Origin: an uncultured Pelagibacteraceae bacterium
GTDB taxonomy: Bacteria; Pseudomonadota; Alphaproteobacteria; Pelagibacterales; Pelagibacteraceae
Direction of reading: 5' to 3'
Length of the DNA: 64,000 nt
Assembly (NCBI GenBank): GCA_902619495.1
Contig: CACNEM010000002.1
Coordinates: 1 to 64,000, forward strand
In this document: positions 25,553-33,978 of the stretch, piece after piece
Layout: every line of letters begins with the position of its first letter
Position numbering within the stretch: the stretch's first letter is position 1
Made by a program: the position numbers and the translations under genes
The notes under the pieces: model-generated
Database searches by the model: none
Seen by the model: the letters and a program-made list of their open reading frames with translations, nothing else
Told to the model about the DNA's origin: nothing

Positions 25553-26525
25553 ATTTAATTAATATTTTTTTTATCTTTTGAATATCTTTATTGGAATAAA
25601 CAGAAACAATTTCAAATTTAGCTTTAATTTTTTTTTTAAAATCATTTAACTTTTTATTTATCTCATTAACTTCCAACAAATCTGACTTATTAAAAAAAAT
25701 AATTTCTTTTTTTTTAATTAAATTTTTATCATAATTAGATAGTTCTAACTTAATTTTTTTATAAGAATTTAATAAATTATCATCTGAAAGGTCAATTAAG
25801 TGAAGTAAAATTTTACATCTTTCTATATGCCTTAAAAATTTATCTCCAAGACCAACACCTTTATGTGCACCTTCCACTAAACCTGGAATATCAGCTAAAG
25901 TTATCTCTTTACCTCCATAATAAGATACACCTAAGTTTGGATTAATTGTTGTAAAAGGATAATTTGCTATTTTTGGCTTAGCTCTTGTTAACGCTGCGAG
26001 TAAACTAGATTTTCCAGCATTAGGCTTGCCAATGATTCCAACATCGGCGATTACTTTTAATTGTAGCCAAATCCAAAATTCTTCACCTAATTTTCCATTT
26101 GTTTTTTTTCTTGGAGCTCTATTTGTTGAGCTTTTAAATCTAACATTTCCAAGACCACCTTTACCACCAGATGCTATTAGGTATTTTTCTTTATTTTTCG
26201 TAAAATCATAAATTAAAGTATTGTTATCCTCTTCATATACCTGAGTTCCTAAAGGAACTTTTAAAACTAAATCTTCTCCATTAGCTCCAGTTTTATTTCT
26301 TTTACTTCCATGCCTCCCATGTTGAGCTTTAAAGTGTTGTGCATATCTGAAATCAATTAATGTGTTAAGATTTCTATCAGATTGAATAATTATAGATCCA
26401 CCATCTCCACCATCACCACCGTCAGGCCCACCATACTCCACAAACTTTTCTCTTCTAAAGCTTGCTGAACCTGACCCACCATTTCCAGCTTTAATATAAA
26501 TTTTTGCTTGATCTAAAAATTTCAT
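25542..26525 (-). CDS. obgE: GTPase Obg
   Basis: Obg N-terminal Gly-rich domain; GKPNAGKSSLLAALTRAKPKIANYPFTT. Confidence 0.97.
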   Translation of the reverse strand: MKFLDQAKIYIKAGNGGSGSASFRREKFVEYGGPDGGDGGDGGSIIIQSDRNLNTLIDFRYAQHFKAQHGRHGSKRNKTGANGEDLVLKVPLGTQVYEEDNNTLIYDFTKNKEKYLIASGGKGGLGNVRFKSSTNRAPRKKTNGKLGEEFWIWLQLKVIADVGIIGKPNAGKSSLLAALTRAKPKIANYPFTTINPNLGVSYYGGKEITLADIPGLVEGAHKGVGLGDKFLRHIERCKILLHLIDLSDDNLLNSYKKIKLELSNYDKNLIKKKEIIFFNKSDLLEVNEINKKLNDFKKKIKAKFEIVSVYSNKDIQKIKKILIKYAN

Positions 26526-26565
26526 ACTTATTATAATATAAATAACTAAAGTTATTTATATAGAT

Positions 26566-26820
26566 TTAATTGGGGATTACAGAAACAAAAGTTCTGTTTA
26601 ACTTAGATTTTTTGAATTTTACTTTTCCTTTGACCAAAGAAAAAATCGAGTGGTCTTTGCCCATGCCGACATTATTGCCAGGATGAATTTTAGTTCCTCT
26701 TTGTCTTACGATGATATTCCCAGGTATTACGATTTGATCACCATATTTTTTGACCCCAAGTCGTCTACCCTTACTATCTCGGCCGTTTCTTGATGATCCG
26801 CCTGCTTTTTTTGTTGCCAT
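26566..26820 (-). CDS. rpmA: 50S ribosomal protein L27
   Basis: [29 protein letters not shown]. Confidence 0.98.
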   Translation of the reverse strand: MATKKAGGSSRNGRDSKGRRLGVKKYGDQIVIPGNIIVRQRGTKIHPGNNVGMGKDHSIFSLVKGKVKFKKSKLNRTFVSVIPN

Positions 26821-26828
26821 TTAATTTC

Positions 26829-27236
26829 CTATTTCTTTGTTTCCTTTTTTATAACTTTTTTTTCCTCTTTTACAGGCCTCTTTTTTTCAACTTTCACAGC
26901 TTCGCCTATAACTTTACCACCTTTAGCTAAGATTTTTGTGATTTGTATCTTAGAATGACGTTGTCTATGACCATTTTTTTTTCTTGAGTGCTTTCTTCTT
27001 CTTTTATGAAAAACTAATATAGTACGATCTTTTACATTGTCTAAAAGCTTAGCTTCCACTGCAGCCCCTTCAACTTTAGGATTTCCAACTTCTGTACTTT
27101 TGTCATTGTTTACAAGTAAAACATTATCAAATCTTATTGTTTCACCAACTTTGGCATTGAGTTTTTCAATCTCTAATATTTTACTCGCAGATACTTTGTA
27201 CTGTTTCCCACCGGTTTCAATTATAGCAAATGACAT
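26829..27236 (-). CDS. rplU: 50S ribosomal protein L21 with Lys-rich C-terminal extension
   Basis: MSFAIIETGGKQYKVSA; RRRKHSRKKNGHRQRHSKIQI. Confidence 0.97.
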   Translation of the reverse strand: MSFAIIETGGKQYKVSASKILEIEKLNAKVGETIRFDNVLLVNNDKSTEVGNPKVEGAAVEAKLLDNVKDRTILVFHKRRRKHSRKKNGHRQRHSKIQITKILAKGGKVIGEAVKVEKKRPVKEEKKVIKKETKK

Positions 27237-27263
27237 ATAATCTCTTTTTTTTAATTTTCACGC

Positions 27264-27291
27264 AATATAACTCTAAGTGCTAGCAAGTCAA
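27264..27291 (-). promoter_or_regulatory. putative sigma70 promoter of the rplU operon
   Basis: Minus strand TTGACT - 16 nt - TATATT, about 28 nt upstream of rplU ATG. Confidence 0.55.
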
Positions 27292-27302
27292 GATTATTGA
27301 AG

Positions 27303-28061
27303 CTAAAATGAGTCCTTTAAATCTCGTAATTTTGAAAAAACTTCAATTTCAGATGAATCTTTTAGTCCTAAAGCTTGCTTAACATCAGGATCATTACATC
27401 TTAAGAAAATATTTGTTTTAATTTCTTGTTCTAAAGTAGAGGGGATAGTTGGTTGATTAGAATTTAATTTTTTTTGAATATCGATTTCTTTCTTTTTTAA
27501 TAAGTAGTTCCTAGAGTCATACGCAGAACAGAAATTTAGATTTGACTTTGTGTATTCGTGTCCACAATAAATTTTTGTATCAAGTGGGAGGCTTTTAATT
27601 TTTTTTAATGAATTATACATTTCTTCATAAGTCCCCTCAAAAACTCTACCACATCCTAGTGAAAATAATGTATCTCCGGTAAAAGCAATTTTATCTTTAT
27701 TAAAGAAATAAACAATATGACCTTTAGTATGACCTGGAGTAAAAATTACTTTAAATTCCAAATTACCAATCTTTTGTTTTTGATTATCCTTAAGAAAGAT
27801 ATCTATTCCTGGAATACGATCTTTATCTGAGTCTGAACCTAAAATTTTTGACTTATATTTTTTTTTTAGCTCTATGTTTGCTCCAACATGATCAACGTGA
27901 TGATGAGTATTTAAAATAAAATCTAACTTTTTGTATTTATTAATTGATTTATCACAAGCCTCAAATTCAGAGGGGTCTACTATTGATACAGTATTAGTTT
28001 CTTTTTCATGAATTATATAACTGTAATTGTCATTTAAACATGGAATAATTTCTACTATCAT
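27303..28061 (-). CDS. gloB: hydroxyacylglutathione hydrolase (glyoxalase II)
   Basis: THHHVDHVGAN, FTPGHTKGHIVYF, CGHEYT. Confidence 0.96.
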   Translation of the reverse strand: MIVEIIPCLNDNYSYIIHEKETNTVSIVDPSEFEACDKSINKYKKLDFILNTHHHVDHVGANIELKKKYKSKILGSDSDKDRIPGIDIFLKDNQKQKIGNLEFKVIFTPGHTKGHIVYFFNKDKIAFTGDTLFSLGCGRVFEGTYEEMYNSLKKIKSLPLDTKIYCGHEYTKSNLNFCSAYDSRNYLLKKKEIDIQKKLNSNQPTIPSTLEQEIKTNIFLRCNDPDVKQALGLKDSSEIEVFSKLRDLKDSF

Positions 28062-28682
28062 TTATCCTATTAAAAAAATCCCCAATTTTGAAAAAAGATT
28101 TTTTATTTCTAAATTATTTTTTTTTATTAATGAAGTTGAATCTTCATTAACTCCAATGACTTTTTTAATATTAATATTTTTTTCGTCACAAAACTTAAAT
28201 AAATCTTTAATTGTGCACATATGTAAATTAGGAGTGTTATACCAAGTATTCGGTAAAGTTTTTGTTACTGGCATTTCACCAAAAATTAAAAGTTTTATTC
28301 TCACTTTCCAGTACCCAAAATTTGGTATTGAAACAATAACTGATTTTCCTATTCTTAATAGATTTTTTAAAACTTCTTCTGGTTCATAAAAGGCTTGCAA
28401 CGTTTGGCTTAGGACAACATAGTCAAAAGATTGATCTGGAAATTGATGAAGTTCAGTTTCCGCATTCCCTTGTATAACTGGTAATCCCTTATGAATACAC
28501 TGTTGTACATTTTCTTGATTAAGTTCTAATCCACGAACTTCTATATTTTTTTCCTTTTTTAGGAAATTCATTAATGATCCATCTCCACAGCCAACGTCTA
28601 AAACTCTTGTATCATTAGGCAACAATTCAGCAATAACTTTAAATTCTTTTTTCATTTTTAAACTTTTCATACATCGAGTCAA
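28062..28682 (-). CDS. metW: MetW family protein; true start probably ATG at 28655 (MKKEFKV) or 28670
   Basis: VLDVGCGDGSLMNFLKKEKNIEVRGLELNQENVQQCIHKGLPVIQGNAE; partner of metX. Confidence 0.93.
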   Translation of the reverse strand: MTRCMKSLKMKKEFKVIAELLPNDTRVLDVGCGDGSLMNFLKKEKNIEVRGLELNQENVQQCIHKGLPVIQGNAETELHQFPDQSFDYVVLSQTLQAFYEPEEVLKNLLRIGKSVIVSIPNFGYWKVRIKLLIFGEMPVTKTLPNTWYNTPNLHMCTIKDLFKFCDEKNINIKKVIGVNEDSTSLIKKNNLEIKNLFSKLGIFLIG

Positions 28683-29778
28683 TAAAACCCTTTAGAGTTT
28701 TTAAAAATTCTGGTTCATTTAGTAAGAAGGAGTCATGACCTTTATCTGTAATGATTTCCGAATAAGAAACATCTGCACCAGATGCATTTAATGCAATCAC
28801 AATGTCTTTATTTTCTTTCGTTGTATAAAGCCAATCAGATGAAAATGATATCACTAAAAATTTTGTGTTTTGTTTTTTAAAGGCTTCGACTAGACCACCT
28901 TTGTATTGTTTAGAAAGATCAAAATAGTCCATTGCTCTGGTAATATAAAGTATCGAATTCGCATCAAATCTCTCTACAAAAGCATATCCTTGATGTCTAA
29001 GATAACTTTCAACTTGGAAATCTGCATTAAAACTAAATTCATAATCTGCTTTTTCTTGTAATTTTCTTCCAAATTTTTCCTGCATACCTTTTTCAGATAA
29101 ATAACTTATATGGCCAACCATTCTTGCAACAGCTAAACCATTTTTTGGTTGAACATTTTTGGATACATATTTTCCATTATCCCAAACAGGGTCAGCCATT
29201 ATTGCTTGCCGTGCCAATTCGTTTAATGCAATATTTTGGGCACTATGACTTGAACTACATGCAATTGGAATAGCCGAGAAAGCTTTTTCAGGAAATGTTG
29301 CGCAGAATTGCAATAACTGCATTCCTCCCATTGATCCACCAGTCGCACACAAAAGTTTTTTAATACCAAGGTGTTCAAGTAAAGACTCTTGTGCTCTTAC
29401 CATATCTCTTATTGTAATAACTGGGAAATCTAATCCGTAAGGCATCTTTGTATCTGGATTAATATTTTTTGGTCCAAAAGAGCCCATACATCCACCAATA
29501 ACATTTGCACAAATTACAAAATATTTATCTGTATCTATAGCTTTACCTGGACCAACCGCAGTAACCCACCACCCTTCTTTTTTTGTAATAGGATTGGTTC
29601 CAGTTACGAATTGATCCCCGGTTAATGCATGAAAAACTAAAATAGCATTATCTTTATTTCCATTCAATTTACCGTAAGTTTCGTATGCGAGTGGAAAATT
29701 ACTTATAGTCTTCCCGCAATCCAGCTTCAATGAACCAGGAACATCTAATTTCTTAATATTTTCAAGTTTTACATTCAT
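28639..29778 (-). CDS. metX: homoserine O-acetyltransferase
   Basis: ALTGDQFV, ATGGSMGGMQLLQFC, GHDSFLLNEPEFL; start corrected to ATG 29778 (MNVKLENIKK) because upstream codons of the called ORF lie in a terminator hairpin. Confidence 0.95.
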   Translation of the reverse strand: MNVKLENIKKLDVPGSLKLDCGKTISNFPLAYETYGKLNGNKDNAILVFHALTGDQFVTGTNPITKKEGWWVTAVGPGKAIDTDKYFVICANVIGGCMGSFGPKNINPDTKMPYGLDFPVITIRDMVRAQESLLEHLGIKKLLCATGGSMGGMQLLQFCATFPEKAFSAIPIACSSSHSAQNIALNELARQAIMADPVWDNGKYVSKNVQPKNGLAVARMVGHISYLSEKGMQEKFGRKLQEKADYEFSFNADFQVESYLRHQGYAFVERFDANSILYITRAMDYFDLSKQYKGGLVEAFKKQNTKFLVISFSSDWLYTTKENKDIVIALNASGADVSYSEIITDKGHDSFLLNEPEFLKTLKGFIDSMYEKFKNEKRI

Positions 29779-29780
29779 CC

Positions 29781-29806
29781 AAAAAAAAAGCCCAGCTAAA
29801 CTGGGC
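29781..29806 (-). terminator. intrinsic terminator of the SAM-II riboswitch expression platform
   Basis: Minus strand GCCCAG-TTTAG-CTGGGC followed by nine T. Confidence 0.85.
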
Positions 29807-29808
29807 AT

Positions 29809-29861
29809 CCCCTTTTTAGCTACATTTGTTATGCGCTTGCAATACGGTTAAATCAGCGCGA
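29809..29861 (-). ncRNA. SAM-II riboswitch aptamer
   Basis: Minus strand TCGCGCTGATTTAACCGTATTGCAAGCGCATAACAAATGTAGCTAAAAAGGGG, near-identical to the SAM-II (metX) aptamer as I recall it; P1 GCGCU/AGCGC; directly upstream of metX. Confidence 0.95.
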
Positions 29862-29865
29862 GATA

Positions 29866-29894
29866 TTTTTACTAAATCATCACAAACTTGTCAA
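29866..29894 (-). promoter_or_regulatory. putative promoter of the SAM-II/metXW transcript
   Basis: Minus strand TTGACA (29894-29889), 17 nt spacer, TAAAAA; predicted start near the aptamer 5' end. Confidence 0.55.
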
Positions 29895-29954
29895 TTTTAT
29901 ATAAGATAAAGACTTATAGAAAAACTCTAACAATTTAGATAATACTTTAATAAA

Positions 29955-31037
29955 ATGACATTTCCAAAACCATATAAGATAGTTGCTGAAAAATACGTAG
30001 CTGGAATGAGCTTATTTAAAAGCAAATTAGCTAAAATAAAATTATCTGCTAATGAATCAGCCCTAGGTCCTAGTCCAAAAGCAAAAAAAGAGTATTTAAA
30101 AGTATCTAAAAGTTTTGCACGATACCCAGACTCTGATGGAACGTTTTTAAGAAAAACTTTATCTAATAAATTTAAATTAGATAAAAATAGAATTATTTTA
30201 GGGTCAGGATCAGATCAAATTTTTGAACTGGTTTGCAAATCTTTTTTGAAGAAGGGTGATGAGGTAATTGTACCAAAATATAGTTTTATTATTTACAGGA
30301 TTTACAGCAAAATGAATGGAGCAAAAGTTATCTATTCTAAGGAAGATAATTTTACAGTTTCAGTCGAAGATATTTTAAAAAAAGTTACAAAAAGGACAAA
30401 AATTGTTTTTTTGGCTAACCCTAATAATCCTACAGGAACGTATGTTAAAAAAAGTGATTTACAGTTTTTACGGAAAAAATTAAGAAAAAATATTTTATTA
30501 GTTGTAGATGATGCCTATTTTGAGTATGTGAAACAAAAAGATTATCTTCCAGCTTTAAGAATATTTAAAAATAATAAAAACGTAGTAATGACAAGAACAT
30601 TTTCAAAAATTTATGGCTTAGCCGGATTACGTATAGGATGGGGATATGGATCAAAGGATATTATTTATGCACTTAATAAAATTAAACCACCATTTAACGT
30701 AAGTAGGCCAGCCTTGTTTGCTGCCTCTGCTGCAATTAAGGATAATGCTTGGCTAAACAAAGAAATAAAGCACGTAAATAAATGGAATAAAAAAATGTTT
30801 GATGAATTTAAAAGAATGAAAGTTGAAACTAATAAAAGCTATAGTAATTTTTTATTAGTCAATTTTGACAGAGTAAACATTAATTCATCTAAAGTTTTTA
30901 AACTTTTAGCTCAAACTGGAATTTTAGTACGTAAAATGGATGTATATGGTATTAAGAATTCGTTGAGAATTACAATTGGAAAAAGCGACGAAAATAGAAA
31001 ATTAATTTCTAAAATGAAAAAAATATTAAATGTTTAA
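29955..31037 (+). CDS. hisC: histidinol-phosphate aminotransferase-like (class I/II PLP)
   Basis: KLSANESALGPSPKA, LANPNNPTGTYV, TRTFSKIYGLAGLRIGWGYG; next to a prephenate dehydrogenase, so an aromatic aminotransferase role is possible. Confidence 0.88.
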   Translation: MTFPKPYKIVAEKYVAGMSLFKSKLAKIKLSANESALGPSPKAKKEYLKVSKSFARYPDSDGTFLRKTLSNKFKLDKNRIILGSGSDQIFELVCKSFLKKGDEVIVPKYSFIIYRIYSKMNGAKVIYSKEDNFTVSVEDILKKVTKRTKIVFLANPNNPTGTYVKKSDLQFLRKKLRKNILLVVDDAYFEYVKQKDYLPALRIFKNNKNVVMTRTFSKIYGLAGLRIGWGYGSKDIIYALNKIKPPFNVSRPALFAASAAIKDNAWLNKEIKHVNKWNKKMFDEFKRMKVETNKSYSNFLLVNFDRVNINSSKVFKLLAQTGILVRKMDVYGIKNSLRITIGKSDENRKLISKMKKILNV

Positions 31038-31926
31038 TAAGATTAGTATAATTGGATGTGGTTTAATTGGATCTTCTATCTTAAGAGCAATAGAAGAAAA
31101 AAAATTAGCGTCTAAAATAAGTGCTTATGATAAATCTAAGAGTGTAACAGACTATCTTAAAAAAAATTTTTCAGCAGAAATTTGTAAAAATATCTCTGAT
31201 GTAGTCAAAGGTTCAGATTTAATAATAATTGCATCTCCTTTGAGCAGCTACAAAGAAATACTTCTTTCTATTCAATCTAATTTGAAAGAAAATGTAATTT
31301 TGACGGATACAGGTTCTGCTAAAAAAGAAGTGAATAAAATTATTAGCAACTTAAATCTTAAAAATGTTAATTGGATAGCTTCACATCCTATAGCTGGAAC
31401 TGAATACAGCGGTCCAGAGGCTGGCTTTTCAAGTTTGTTTAAAAATAGATGGTGCATTATATCTGCTGATAGAAAGACCCCTTCGGATAAAATAAAAGCT
31501 TTGGAAGACTTTTGGATTAAGCTTGGTAGCAAGACAAAGTTAATGACATTTGAAGATCATGATTATGTCTTATCCTTGACAAGTCATTTACCTCATGCTG
31601 TAGCTTACAGTATTGTAAAAACAGCAATAAATAATGAAGATAAATTTAAAGATGACGTCATTCAATACAGCGCAGGTGGTCTTAGAGATTTTACAAGGAT
31701 AGCAGCATCTGACCCTTTAATGTGGAAAGATATTTTTATTGATAATAGCGAAAATATTTTAAAAGTTTTAGACAATTACTCAAAGAATCTTGATGAAATA
31801 AGAGATGCTATTCAAAATAAGGATAGTAAAAAACTTCTAGAAATTTTTTCTTCAACTAAAAAAGTAAGAAAGGAAATTATTGAAGCTGGTCAGGATACAG
31901 ATAAACCAGGTTTTGGAAGAAAATAA
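31030..31926 (+). CDS. tyrC: prephenate/arogenate dehydrogenase
   Basis: IIGCGLIGSSILRAIEEK, SHPIAGTEYSGPEAG, SLTSHLPHAVAYSI. Confidence 0.9.
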   Translation: MFNKISIIGCGLIGSSILRAIEEKKLASKISAYDKSKSVTDYLKKNFSAEICKNISDVVKGSDLIIIASPLSSYKEILLSIQSNLKENVILTDTGSAKKEVNKIISNLNLKNVNWIASHPIAGTEYSGPEAGFSSLFKNRWCIISADRKTPSDKIKALEDFWIKLGSKTKLMTFEDHDYVLSLTSHLPHAVAYSIVKTAINNEDKFKDDVIQYSAGGLRDFTRIAASDPLMWKDIFIDNSENILKVLDNYSKNLDEIRDAIQNKDSKKLLEIFSSTKKVRKEIIEAGQDTDKPGFGRK

Positions 31927-32634
31927 CTAAGAGAATTTTTTTATTTCATTGTAAATTCGATTTTCTATATCTTTAGTAAACTCTTCAGTATCTTTACCTG
32001 AAGTGATTGGTTCCAAAAAAGAAATGTGAATGTCCCCTGGATATTTTATAAAACTATTTTTCGGCCAAACTTTTCCAGTGTTAAGCGCTACAGGGATACA
32101 AGGTAAATTCAGAGATTTGTATATTCTACCAATTCCCTTTTTAAAGGGCGGCCGTTCATCAAGTTTTACTCTAGTTCCTTGAGGAAATATTAAAAGTGGT
32201 CTTTTACTTTTTTCAACTCTTTCTTTTACTTTACCAAAAAAGTTTAAATTTTCTTTTGTTGTAGTTTCTCTTACAATCGCTATTGAGCCTATTTTTCTTA
32301 AATACCATCCAAATAATGGAATATTAAGTAGCTCTTTTTTTAAAATAAAAATTGGACCATTTAAAGGAATCTGAAGAGCAAAAGTCTCAAACATTGACTG
32401 GTGTGCAGAAGCGACAAAATAATTATCTACTTTTTTTAGATTCGCTACCCCATGAAAAATTACCTTTGTATTTAAGATAATTCTTAAAATCAGTACTATA
32501 TATTTAGCAGACAACCTACCAAAAAAAATTGTGAACTTGCTTGGTAAAAATAAGGTTGGTATTGCTAAAATAAAAATTGTTATGAGACCAAAGTATAAAA
32601 AAATATTAAAAATTAATGATCTAATTAATTGCAT
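31927..32634 (-). CDS. plsC: 1-acyl-sn-glycerol-3-phosphate acyltransferase
   Basis: SAHQSMFET (HX4D-like variant), LLIFPQGTR, GIGRIYKSLNLPCIPVALNTG. Confidence 0.85.
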   Translation of the reverse strand: MQLIRSLIFNIFLYFGLITIFILAIPTLFLPSKFTIFFGRLSAKYIVLILRIILNTKVIFHGVANLKKVDNYFVASAHQSMFETFALQIPLNGPIFILKKELLNIPLFGWYLRKIGSIAIVRETTTKENLNFFGKVKERVEKSKRPLLIFPQGTRVKLDERPPFKKGIGRIYKSLNLPCIPVALNTGKVWPKNSFIKYPGDIHISFLEPITSGKDTEEFTKDIENRIYNEIKKFS

Positions 32635-33863
32635 TAAGAATTAATCAATTTTAGTAAATTTTGTTTCTTTCTTATATATCTCAGTTTATTTTTATTGATT
32701 AAAATTTCAGCGATTAATGGTCTTGTATTGTAATTTGAGGACAATGATGATCCGTATGCTCCAACATTAGTTATAGCTACAAATTCATTTTCAATTATTT
32801 TAGGATAGTTTTTATAAACTCCAAATTTACAAGTACTTTCGCATATTGGACCTACAAATTCTATTTTACCTCTCATTCTTGATGATTTTTTTGAAATGGG
32901 AATAATTTTATGAAAAGCTTCATACAAAGCTGGTCGCATAAAATCATTCATACCAGCATCAAGTATAATAAAGTTTTTATTAGCTCCTTTTTTAATAAAT
33001 TGTATTTTACTAATTAGTAGTCCAGTATTACCAATAATAGATCTTCCAGGTTCAAAGATTATTTTACAATTTAACTTTTTAGAAAAATTATGTACCAGTT
33101 TAGAATATTTACTTAAATTAATTGGTTTTTCTTTATCAGTATAATTAATACCGAAACCACCACCTAAATCAATATATTTTAAATTAAGTTTTAATTCTTT
33201 TATTAATTTACTCATTACATTTAGAGTTTTTCTAAAAGGTGTATCGTTCAATATTTGACTACCGATATGCACACTTAAAGCTTCTAATTTTATATTTTTA
33301 AAAGACTCAATTGTTTTAAGAAAAGCCTTAAAATTTTTAATTGATAAGCCAAATTTATTCTCTGCTTTTCCTGTTGATATATTTTTATGAGTTTTTGCAT
33401 CAACATTAGGATTTAACCTAAAACCGATTGAGACTTTTTTTCTTAATTTTTTTGCTAAATTATTTACTAATTTAGCTTCACTTTCAGACTCGCAATTGAT
33501 TAATAAAATTTTCTTGTTAATTGCAATTTTTAACTCATCTTCTGTTTTTCCAACTCCAGAAAAAACAATTTTGTTGGGTTTGATACCTGCCTTTAAAGCT
33601 TTTAATAATTCACCACCTGAAACCACATCAGCTCCAGCACCTAATTTACCAAGGATTCTTAGTATGTTTAAATTACTATTAGATTTTGCAGCAAAACAAA
33701 TTAAAGGATCAGTTTTTTTAAATGTATTAGCAAACTTTAAAAAATTGAATGCTATTTGATTTTCTGAATAAATATAAAAAGGTGTTTTATTTTTTTTTAA
33801 AATATTTTTGATTGACAGTTTTTCAACAAATAAATTTTTACCTACATATCTTAAATTTTGCAT
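32634..33863 (-). CDS. lysA: diaminopimelate decarboxylase
   Basis: FAAKSNSNLNIL, DLGGGFGINY, FEPGRSIIGNTG, GPICESTCKFG. Confidence 0.95.
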   Translation of the reverse strand: MQNLRYVGKNLFVEKLSIKNILKKNKTPFYIYSENQIAFNFLKFANTFKKTDPLICFAAKSNSNLNILRILGKLGAGADVVSGGELLKALKAGIKPNKIVFSGVGKTEDELKIAINKKILLINCESESEAKLVNNLAKKLRKKVSIGFRLNPNVDAKTHKNISTGKAENKFGLSIKNFKAFLKTIESFKNIKLEALSVHIGSQILNDTPFRKTLNVMSKLIKELKLNLKYIDLGGGFGINYTDKEKPINLSKYSKLVHNFSKKLNCKIIFEPGRSIIGNTGLLISKIQFIKKGANKNFIILDAGMNDFMRPALYEAFHKIIPISKKSSRMRGKIEFVGPICESTCKFGVYKNYPKIIENEFVAITNVGAYGSSLSSNYNTRPLIAEILINKNKLRYIRKKQNLLKLINS

Positions 33864-33867
33864 AAGA

Positions 33868-33978
33868 TTATGAAATTATATTGATCTGATTTATTTGACC
33901 TTGGTATTTAGGTTCAGATTTTTTTCCGCAACTAGTTAAAATAAAAAATATCAAGAAAAAAGCAGTTATAAGTTTCAT
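33868..33978 (-). CDS. 36-aa LptM/YifL-like lipoprotein (not in supplied ORF track)
   Basis: Own translation MKLITAFFLIFFILTSCGKKSEPKYQGQINQINIIS*; lipobox LTSC followed by GKK; ATGA overlap with argH stop; lies between argH and lysA. Confidence 0.75.
   Translation of the reverse strand: MKLITAFFLIFFILTSCGKKSEPKYQGQINQINIIS

Noticed and set aside
29761-29808. metX N-terminal extension MPSLAGLFFW as a leader peptide
   Set aside because: Codons coincide with the terminator hairpin and U tract and are in frame with metX with no stop; better explained as a riboswitch expression platform.
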